Shown here: one piece after another, positions 14,994 to 20,582 of the stretch | Position numbering within the stretch: position 1 is the first letter of the stretch | Layout: each line of letters opens with the position of its first letter | NCBI GenBank assembly: GCA_946478975.1 | Contig: CAMLEO010000104.1 | Span: forward strand, 1-20,582 | Source of the DNA: an uncultured Steroidobacter sp. | Lineage (GTDB): Bacteria; Pseudomonadota; Gammaproteobacteria; Steroidobacterales; Steroidobacteraceae | DNA: 20,582 nucleotides | Direction: 5' to 3' | Notes under the pieces: generated by a model | Databases searched by the model: none | What the model was told of the DNA's origin: nothing | The model's input: the letters and a program-made list of their open reading frames with translations, nothing else | Translations under genes and position numbers: made by a program

Positions 14994-16157
14994 GTGAATA
15001 CAAAAATCGGCACAGGGATGCTTGCATCTTGTCTGTTATTCAATTTCGCTACGGCCGGCGCCACCATCATCATCGACACTCCGACGACGTTGGTCGTGCA
15101 CGAGGTGCTGAACGACAACGTCGAGATCGACGACCCGGACGCAAAATTGATCGTCACGAGCGGCGGCGTGGTGCGCGATGGCGATCCAACGGTTCGTATT
15201 CGCTCCGGGCAAGTGGATGTCGTCGGTAACGGCCGTGTGATCGCCGGGCCGAGACAGCCGCCGTACACACATTTACCTCCCCAGGCGATGTTGTTGAGAG
15301 GGCTCTCGACGGTTCGGCTCCAGGACCAGGCCACGGTCGTCGGCGAGATCTATTCCGACCTTTCCTCGGGCTGGAAGGACGAATCCGCCAGCGTCAGGCT
15401 CTACCTGCAGGATCAGGCTCTGCTGGATGGCAGCCTCAACTACAGCGGCTATGTGCGCATCCAGGATCAAGCGATGATCCGGGGAGGCATCGGCAATGCC
15501 GTCTACGGAAACATTGGCATAGATATGTCGGGCGGGCTCGTTACCGGCTCGGTGCGGCTGGGCGCCGGCAACGTGATGATGCTCAACATGGACGGCGGCG
15601 CCATTCTTGGCGGCGTGCAAGGAATCTGGGGCGATCTCGATCTCACGATGAGAGGCGGGACCATCGATAACGGGATCCGCACGGGCGCCACCGTCAGGGG
15701 AGAAATCAGCGGCGGGCGCGTCAATGACGGCGTCCTGATCGAGGGCCGCTATGGAAGCAATCTGCGCATCACGGGCGGTCAGTTCGATACCGCGCTCGAC
15801 GACTGGCTGGTCGAGTTCGCCAGCGAGCCGGGCTCCGATGGCATGAGCGGCTTGCTCGAAATCTGGGGCGGACAATTCGGCTACGCCGACGCCGGGCGGG
15901 GATTCATGATCGACGACCTGATGAGCTTCAGCATCTTCGGTCGCGATCTCGTTTACAGCAACGGCTGGTTGACGGGCTACCTGGCGGACGGCAGCTGGTT
16001 CAGCAACGCCCTGACGTTCGGCTCCAACTGGCGCGGCACTTTCACCATTCACAATGTCCCTGAGCCGGAAACGCTCGGCTTGTTTCTCGTTGGGCTCGTT
16101 GGAATGACATTGGCGCGGCGGAATGTGAGACTCCGCGTGCAGCTCATTACTCTTTGA
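14994..16157 (+). CDS. PEP-CTERM sorting domain protein with beta-solenoid-like repeats
   Basis: The start is GTG 14994 with GAGG upstream. It yields a typical signal peptide (MNTKIGTGML then ASCLLFNFATAGA). The 387-residue body contains about nine short repeats, each centred on a QDQA or (M/I)xGG turn, at residues 110, 139, 157, 178, 199, 219, 238, 259 and 290. The spacing is mostly 18-21, as in a right-handed beta-helix. The C-terminus has VPEPE (355-359), a hydrophobic helix (361-374) and an Arg pair (375-376), the PEP-CTERM sorting signal recognised by an exosortase and used for surface or exopolysaccharide-linked display. Eleven extra residues follow the basic cluster, which is unusual. 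No exosortase gene is in the window. The last 11 bases overlap the convergent NTF2-like gene. Confidence 0.85.
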   Translation: MNTKIGTGMLASCLLFNFATAGATIIIDTPTTLVVHEVLNDNVEIDDPDAKLIVTSGGVVRDGDPTVRIRSGQVDVVGNGRVIAGPRQPPYTHLPPQAMLLRGLSTVRLQDQATVVGEIYSDLSSGWKDESASVRLYLQDQALLDGSLNYSGYVRIQDQAMIRGGIGNAVYGNIGIDMSGGLVTGSVRLGAGNVMMLNMDGGAILGGVQGIWGDLDLTMRGGTIDNGIRTGATVRGEISGGRVNDGVLIEGRYGSNLRITGGQFDTALDDWLVEFASEPGSDGMSGLLEIWGGQFGYADAGRGFMIDDLMSFSIFGRDLVYSNGWLTGYLADGSWFSNALTFGSNWRGTFTIHNVPEPETLGLFLVGLVGMTLARRNVRLRVQLITL

Positions 16158-16542
16158 CGCCTGCCCACTCGAGCGCCTGCGCCCGATCTCCGAAAGAGAG
16201 ATAGCGGACGATCTTGCCGTGGCTGAATACAAAGCCATCGGCAAATCGTCCGCCTACCCATTCGTTTGAATCTTTCAGCCGCACCCGGGCGTGCAGGTAG
16301 ACGACCACCTTGTCGCCGTTCACCAGGAACTTCTCGGGATCGCAGCTCCCTTCGGCCCAGGTTGCACGTCCTCGCCTGACGTGCGCTTGAACTTCCGCGA
16401 TCCCGCGATACGTGCCGGCTGTTGGAAACCCCTCCGGCTCGATGCGCACGATCTCCGGATCGAAATCGTTCGCGATGGCCTGCATGTCGTTGCGATTGAT
16501 GGCCGCGAAGAATCGTTCGAGAACTTCGGTTGCGCTTTTCAT
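16147..16542 (-). CDS. NTF2-like / SnoaL-like family protein
   Basis: The 131-residue protein has the typical SnoaL-like start ATEVLERFFAAINRNDMQAI, followed by DFDPEIVRIEPEGFPTAGTYRG, a central strand with FLVNGDKVVVYLHARVR, and GRFADGFVFSHGKIVRYLSFGD near the end. This is a single NTF2-like barrel. Family members are mostly uncharacterised, and their ligand or reaction cannot be deduced from sequence. It is the second NTF2-fold gene in the window and only distantly similar to the one at 9634. It converges on the PEP-CTERM gene with an 11-base overlap. No strong ribosome binding site is seen. Confidence 0.8.
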   Translation of the reverse strand: MKSATEVLERFFAAINRNDMQAIANDFDPEIVRIEPEGFPTAGTYRGIAEVQAHVRRGRATWAEGSCDPEKFLVNGDKVVVYLHARVRLKDSNEWVGGRFADGFVFSHGKIVRYLSFGDRAQALEWAGVKE

Positions 16543-16863
16543 GACCTGCTAACCACAACTTGCACGATTGAATGCGGCATCTTGGTTTACGCAAGTTTAT
16601 CTCTTCCCAGGCGCATCAGCGCTGATCCGATTTCGGGAAGCAGGGCGACTTCCGGTAGACCGCGGCCAAGCCGCGCGCATCCCTCTCTCGGCTGAGTACA
16701 ACACGGAACGTCGCGGCGAGATGGCCGCGGATCGCGCGCGGTCAAGCTCAATCTGCAGGCCTTAAATAATCAAAAGGGACCACGGCTGGCTCTTAGTCTT
16801 CCTCCGTAATTCGCAGGCGACGCATGAGGGGGCGGCGGATCAGTAAACACAGGAGTAGACGGC
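16543..16863. other. Intergenic region without a supported gene
   Basis: This stretch of 321 bases lies between two divergent genes. I see no RNA gene, repeat or coding frame with family similarity. AGGAG at 16850-16854 serves as ribosome binding site for the following ORF6N frame. An AT-rich patch (about 16762-16776) could belong to a promoter, but no -35/-10 pair is convincing. Confidence 0.4.
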
Positions 16864-17383
16864 ATGATCAGGAAAGACGTCACACTGGTTCCAATCGAGC
16901 AGATCGGCTCATCAATTCTTTTCTTTCGCAGCCAGCGCGTGCTGCTCGATAGCGACCTTGCCGCCCTCTATGGCGTGACGACCAAGCGCTTCAATGAGCA
17001 GGTTCGACGCAACCTGACTCGCTTCCCAGCGGACTTCATGTTTCAGCTCACGCCTGACGAGGTCGCCTGTTTGAGGTCGCAAAATGCGACCTCAAACGTC
17101 GGTCGGGGCGGCCGACGCTATGCTCCGTACGCGTTCACGGAACATGGATAGCCCGCGGGCTGTGGAAATGAGCGTATACGTCGTACGCGCCTTCGTGCAG
17201 CTACGCGATCTGCTGTGCTCGAACAAAGAACTGGCTCGACGCCTCGATGAACTGGAGCGCAAGCTCGCCAGCCACGATCAGGCTATCACCGGCATCCTCA
17301 AAGCGATTCGTGAGCTGATGAGTCCACCGCCAGAACCCAACCGCCGCGGCATTGGTTTTACGGCGGACTTCAATGAGAAGTAG
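16864..17383 (+). pseudogene. ORF6N domain protein, frameshifted by an internal deletion
   Basis: The first part (16864-17151) encodes an ORF6N domain: SSILFFRSQRVLLDSDLAALYGVTTK near the start, FNEQVRRNLTRFPADFMFQL, then GGRRYAPYAFTEHG and a stop. The family continues after that point with about nine residues (VAMLSSVLN-like) before SPRAV. Here SPRAV appears immediately but in another frame (17149 onward), continuing MSVYVVRAFVQLRDLL, a coiled-coil-like ELARRLDELERKL and a Pro-rich end to 17383. A deletion of about 26 bases with frameshift explains this best. ORF6N proteins are DNA-binding-like proteins common in phage and in mobile or accessory regions. The remnant is inferred to be non-functional unless the N-terminal half acts alone. 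Confidence 0.8.
17069..17097. repeat. Perfect 13-bp palindrome inside the ORF6N coding region
   Basis: GTTTGAGGTCGCA (17069-17081) and its exact complement (17085-17097) flank AAA. It encodes the CLRSQNATSN segment, just before the conserved GRGGRRY. Such a long perfect inverted repeat inside coding sequence is unlikely by chance. Confidence 0.85.
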
Positions 17384-17430
17384 CTTCGAATCTAGACCAT
17401 GGACGTTTCCTCCTCGCTGGGCAATAAACT

Positions 17431-17467
17431 GTGCCGGGGGCTGCTCGCAAGAGCAGCCCCCGGGCAC
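17431..17467. terminator. Hairpin terminator between the pseudogene and the cytochrome gene
   Basis: An 11-bp GC-rich stem (GGGGGCTGCTC, 17436-17446) with GCAA loop is extended by GTGCC/GGCAC with one bulged base. It starts 8 bases past the cytochrome stop codon. On the minus strand it is followed by AGTTTATT, a weak U-rich tail, and on the plus strand there is no U-tract, so it mainly serves the minus-strand gene. Confidence 0.7.
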
Positions 17468-17474
17468 TGCTTGT

Positions 17475-18812
17475 CTAAAGAGACCGCAGGAAGTTCAGCA
17501 AGTCTTGCTGTTGGCCGACCGTCAGCGCGTCGTAGTTGGCGATCACGGTGTTCGCTTCGGACGCGACGTAGCTGCTGTTGCCAGCGCTGCGATGAGCGCG
17601 AATCGCTTCGACTAGGTTGGCCGTGCGGCCGTCATGTAGAAAGAAACCTCTGAGCCCCAGCCCCCACAGCGGCGCGGTACGAAATTCGTCGCCCTTGGCC
17701 AGGCCTTGCGCGATATCGTCCGCCAATCCAGGACCCATATTGTGAAGCGCCAGATCAGAATAGAGATTCACCGCTTTGTTTGAGAGTGCTGGAAAGTCCG
17801 TCTCGGCGCGCGAGCGCATCGTCGGTGTGTGGCACGTCGCGCAGCCCACTGTTTCAAAATTCGTTCGTCCCCGCCCAATGGAATCCGCGCCGCCCGGCAC
17901 GGTCGGATGGGGCACAGCAGGCGCCAGGAATTTCATGAAGTTCGTGGAGAGCGTGACGGCATCTTCGTTCTGCAGCGCCGGCACGAGATTCGGCACCGCA
18001 CTGAATTGGCACTCTGGAGTTTCATCGCTCTCGTTGGGAAAGAACATATTCGTCTGACCTTGCTCGACCGCAAGCGCCTCCGCCGAGAACACTTGCAGAG
18101 AAACGTTCTGCGCTTTCCAGCCGAAGCGCCCGATGCGGTCGTCGTTCGGCCCGCGATTGACTCTGCCGGAGATGCCGAGCGCCGCCTTGCGTGAGGCATC
18201 CGCTGCGATGTTGCTCAGAATCGTGCTTTCCGCGATCTGCTCGACCAACCCCAGACCAAACACCGGCGTGACCGTCCGCAACGAGACATTGCCGCGCGCC
18301 ACTTCCGTTTGAAAGTCAGGCTGAACGATGTTGCACTTGGACGCATTGGCGCCTGCGTCCGCGAAGCCGCTGATGACGAACAATGGATGAACGCTGCCAT
18401 CCGGCGAGCCGTCCGGTTTGCGCTTGAAGCGCGCTTCGAGCACGGGACCGTCAACCCGCACAAAAGGAGGCAGCACATTGCGGCCGCCTTGGTTCTGAAT
18501 GCCCCTGAACACGCTCTCTTGCGTATTGGAGGTCGGATTCGAGGAGCCTCCAAACGTTGGAAAGGTGTGACAGTTGGTGCAGTTCAGAGCATTGAATCGC
18601 GGGCCGGTGCCCAATACGAGTTCACCTCCCTGGCCGAACCCGTTAATGCCGTCGAACAACAGCTGCTGTTCCGTGGCGTTGGCGCCCGGCAGGGGCTGCA
18701 TGAACGGGGGAGCGCCGACCGTGCGTACTCCAGGATCGACCGCCTGTGCCGAAGCCGAATCGGCCAGCAGCGATCCCGAAGCGAGCAGAAAAATAAACAA
18801 CGACTTTGCCAT
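17475..18812 (-). CDS. Diheme cytochrome c, DHOR / thiol oxidoreductase-like family
   Basis: The frame is open to 18926, but the start is placed at ATG 18812, since AGAGGA lies seven bases upstream and the protein then opens with a clean Sec signal (MAKSLFIFLLASGSLLADSASA, cut near 22). The 445-residue product has two c-type heme sites, CTNCH (78-82) and CATCH (324-328), with the surrounding GRGRTNFETVGCATCHTP and FLHDGRTANLVEAIRAH typical of the di-haem oxidoreductase family (PF06537) and related to bacterial cytochrome c peroxidases and MauG. It should be periplasmic and carry out electron transfer; the exact redox reaction is unknown. Upstream on the same strand, after 183 bases and a hairpin, is the large unknown gene. 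Confidence 0.86.
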   Translation of the reverse strand: MAKSLFIFLLASGSLLADSASAQAVDPGVRTVGAPPFMQPLPGANATEQQLLFDGINGFGQGGELVLGTGPRFNALNCTNCHTFPTFGGSSNPTSNTQESVFRGIQNQGGRNVLPPFVRVDGPVLEARFKRKPDGSPDGSVHPLFVISGFADAGANASKCNIVQPDFQTEVARGNVSLRTVTPVFGLGLVEQIAESTILSNIAADASRKAALGISGRVNRGPNDDRIGRFGWKAQNVSLQVFSAEALAVEQGQTNMFFPNESDETPECQFSAVPNLVPALQNEDAVTLSTNFMKFLAPAVPHPTVPGGADSIGRGRTNFETVGCATCHTPTMRSRAETDFPALSNKAVNLYSDLALHNMGPGLADDIAQGLAKGDEFRTAPLWGLGLRGFFLHDGRTANLVEAIRAHRSAGNSSYVASEANTVIANYDALTVGQQQDLLNFLRSL

Positions 18813-18924
18813 GGATGCGTCCTCTGCAATTTCGAACAACCACTCTCCACTGCAGAGAAGGGTCGAAATCCAGCAGAAAACTTGGACACGCCGATGGCGA
18901 ACGGCGCATGTCGCGCATGGGCTC

Positions 18925-18952
18925 AACCACGGCGGCTTGCACCGCCGTGGTT
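18925..18952. terminator. Hairpin downstream of the large unknown gene
   Basis: AACCACGGCGG (18925-18935) pairs perfectly with 18942-18952 around a 6-base loop. It lies about 45 bases past the stop of the 18996 gene on the minus strand. No real U-tract follows in that direction, so efficiency is uncertain; a factor-assisted or transcript-stabilising role is possible. Confidence 0.5.
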
Positions 18953-18995
18953 ATTTGAGCGGAGCAGGGGCTGATGTGCCCCCGACTGCCGCCAT

Positions 18996-20582
18996 TCATT
19001 GAATGGAGATCCAAGAGGAATTACCGCTCAGGTAATGCTTGCCCACGCTATCGTTCCAGTACACGGTGCCGTCACCGTTGCACGAGAAACCTGGTGAACC
19101 GTATTTGGTAATCGTGGTTGCGAGCGTGACCTGTTGATGAGAGCCCGCCGTCACGGTCACGGATGGCGTGCTGTCGCCGAAGCCGCTGCCGAAGTTGAGC
19201 GTGCCGACCTGCGTGCCGTTGAGAACAACCTTGGTATATCCAGTGTTGCAGCCGGCGCCGCTGAGCGCGCCCATGCCGAAATTAATGCTGATGCGGGGCT
19301 CCGGCCGGTTTGAGTTCGAAATGGTCTTGTTGGGGCAGGAGACCGTCGCAGTCCACAACGTTGCGGGATCGGAGTTGCCCGTCACCCGAACGCGGACTTT
19401 GGTGGTGCCGAGCGTCGCGGGATTGAATTGATAGGCGGGCCAATCGTGCCAGCCACTGACGAGAGTGCTGGTGGTGACGAGCACGGGCGCGGCCGACGTT
19501 TCGGCTCGAATCTCGAATTTGTCCGGAATCGAGTAGGCCTCGAATTCGATCTGTATTGGGCCGGCCTGCGTGCCCATCTCCATGACTTTGTTGAAGCCTT
19601 CGGACGAACCGGCCGCCGAGATCGGCTGGCCGCAGGGAATGGGTGGGGGCGAGTAGGTGACCACCTTGCCGGCAATGCTTTGAAAGCCCGCGTCGGCCGG
19701 AACTTCGGCGCCGATCTGTCCGGCGAATACCACGACCAGCCGGCTCGTGCTGGACGCCGGTTCGGTGAATGTCACAGCGGTAGATTGCCCCGCCGCGAGA
19801 TTACGGACGAACACCGCACCAGAAATCGGCTGGCGCACGCCCGCGGCCGTCTCAGAATAGATCGTGAACGTCCCACTCATATCCTGGCCGGCGGCACTCA
19901 CGTTCTTGATCAGCCAGCCCGATCCGCTACGCTCCAGATCGAGCCGCCCTCGGAAAAAATGATTGATCAATCCTGCTGAAAACGCGACCGCCCGCGGCAG
20001 CAGGATCGGATAATAGCCGTCGACTACCAGCGGCGGCGTAGTGAGTGCCATCACGCCCAATGTTTGATTGGTGTAGGGTGCGGCGAGCAGCGACCAGGCC
20101 GCGAGCTTTCGATCTTTATGAGATAAACCAGTGTTGCCATCGTAGACGTCGCCGATGATGGTCCGCACCGGCACGTTTCGCACCGAACCGTCGGCCAATC
20201 GCTGCGCATAGGTAACGGTTTCGATGCGCTTGGAGCTGCCGTCGACGTTTCTGCCGTTCGGCAGGGGAAAAGCGGAATTGCTGTCCACCACCAGCTGACC
20301 CGCCTGATTCGGGTACACAGCAAACATATGATTCGGGCTCGCGTAGTTTTGTGAAGTGAACTCCGCCATGCCTACGTAGCTCGGGTGACTGGTCGAGGTC
20401 CAGTAGGCTCGGGCTGTGGGCAGTTCAGGTGGGGCATACGGATTGTTTTGCACCCACTGCTGGATGCTCGCCTGATTCACGTGCGCACTGGTATAGGCCT
20501 CATACCAGTTTGGCCAGGACGGCTTGGCGGATCGCGCCCCTGATGGTGGTGTAAGAGATGACCGCTGAACTCCCGTGAAAGC
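18996..20582 (-). CDS. Uncharacterised, probably extracellular protein (N-terminus outside window)
   Basis: The frame has no stop up to the right window edge, so at least 528 residues are seen and the true start lies outside. A GTG at 20480 is an unlikely start, as coding-like sequence (PSWPNWYEAYTSAHV) continues upstream. I do not recognise the family of the N-terminal visible part (NNPYAPPELPTARAYW, IIGDVYDGNTG). From about residue 210 it is Ser/Thr/Gly-rich and strand-rich (SGWLIKNVSAAGQDMSGTF), consistent with beta-sandwich domains. A later segment with MGTQAGPIQIEFEAYSIPDKF and SGWHDW resembles a domain found in secreted proteins, and a final Gly/Ser-rich domain contains three cysteines. 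The composition suggests secretion or surface location. No catalytic motif was identified. Confidence 0.6.
   Translation of the reverse strand, partial: AFTGVQRSSLTPPSGARSAKPSWPNWYEAYTSAHVNQASIQQWVQNNPYAPPELPTARAYWTSTSHPSYVGMAEFTSQNYASPNHMFAVYPNQAGQLVVDSNSAFPLPNGRNVDGSSKRIETVTYAQRLADGSVRNVPVRTIIGDVYDGNTGLSHKDRKLAAWSLLAAPYTNQTLGVMALTTPPLVVDGYYPILLPRAVAFSAGLINHFFRGRLDLERSGSGWLIKNVSAAGQDMSGTFTIYSETAAGVRQPISGAVFVRNLAAGQSTAVTFTEPASSTSRLVVVFAGQIGAEVPADAGFQSIAGKVVTYSPPPIPCGQPISAAGSSEGFNKVMEMGTQAGPIQIEFEAYSIPDKFEIRAETSAAPVLVTTSTLVSGWHDWPAYQFNPATLGTTKVRVRVTGNSDPATLWTATVSCPNKTISNSNRPEPRISINFGMGALSGAGCNTGYTKVVLNGTQVGTLNFGSGFGDSTPSVTVTAGSHQQVTLATTITKYGSPGFSCNGDGTVYWNDSVGKHYLSGNSSWISIQ

Noticed and set aside
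14750..15334. N-terminal extension of the truncated hemoglobin frame
   Set aside because: The globin starts at ATG 14749. The extension crosses the FNR promoter and the start of the PEP-CTERM gene and has no globin similarity.
16568..16765. Small plus-strand open frame in the intergenic region
   Set aside because: No good ribosome binding site, no family similarity, and Arg/Ser-rich composition typical of a chance frame.

Overview
The window is high-GC, gene-dense DNA from a Gram-negative proteobacterium. Three exported proteins carry twin-arginine signals, there is a PEP-CTERM surface protein, and there are two LysR-type regulators, a diheme cytochrome, a group III truncated hemoglobin and a flavin-dependent halogenase. 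This mix suggests an environmental gammaproteobacterium of the Steroidobacter/Xanthomonadales kind. That placement is an inference from gene content, not from a marker gene.

Layout. 1-3064: the 5' part of a Tat-exported PhoD-type phosphatase (minus), then a Tat-exported DUF885 metallopeptidase-like protein (plus, TTG start). 3059-8279: a minus-strand RNA-repair operon in the order rtcB, hen1, pnkp. RtcB joins 2',3'-cyclic phosphate and 5'-OH RNA ends. Pnkp heals and seals ends through a kinase-phosphatase-ligase, and Hen1 adds a 2'-O-methyl mark that protects the repaired site from being cut again. 8280-8606: no conventional gene, but a strong promoter, a 15-codon ORF with a good ribosome binding site, nested stem-loops and a strong intrinsic terminator, which together look like an unrecognised ~185-nt RNA.

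8607-10005: a LysR regulator divergent from a small NTF2-like (lumazine-binding-like) protein, with an inverted repeat between them. 10016-13069: a tryptophan-halogenase-family enzyme in an apparent operon behind an OxyR-like regulator, divergent from a short Prx6-like protein. The OxyR homologue lacks both redox cysteines (Ala199, Phe208) and the peroxiredoxin homologue lacks the peroxidatic cysteine (Gly47). This matched loss is the most unusual observation in the window.

13151-14749: a Tat-exported glucose-fructose-oxidoreductase-like enzyme (plus) and a group III truncated hemoglobin (minus) with a perfect FNR-type box placed as expected for a class II promoter. 14994-16542: a PEP-CTERM protein with a beta-solenoid-like repeat body, overlapping tail to tail with a second NTF2-like gene. 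16864-17383: an ORF6N-domain pseudogene carrying a perfect 13-bp palindrome. 17475-20582: a diheme cytochrome c (DHOR type) and the C-terminal part of a large, unrecognised, probably extracellular protein, both on minus. No tRNA, rRNA, CRISPR array or intact insertion sequence was seen.
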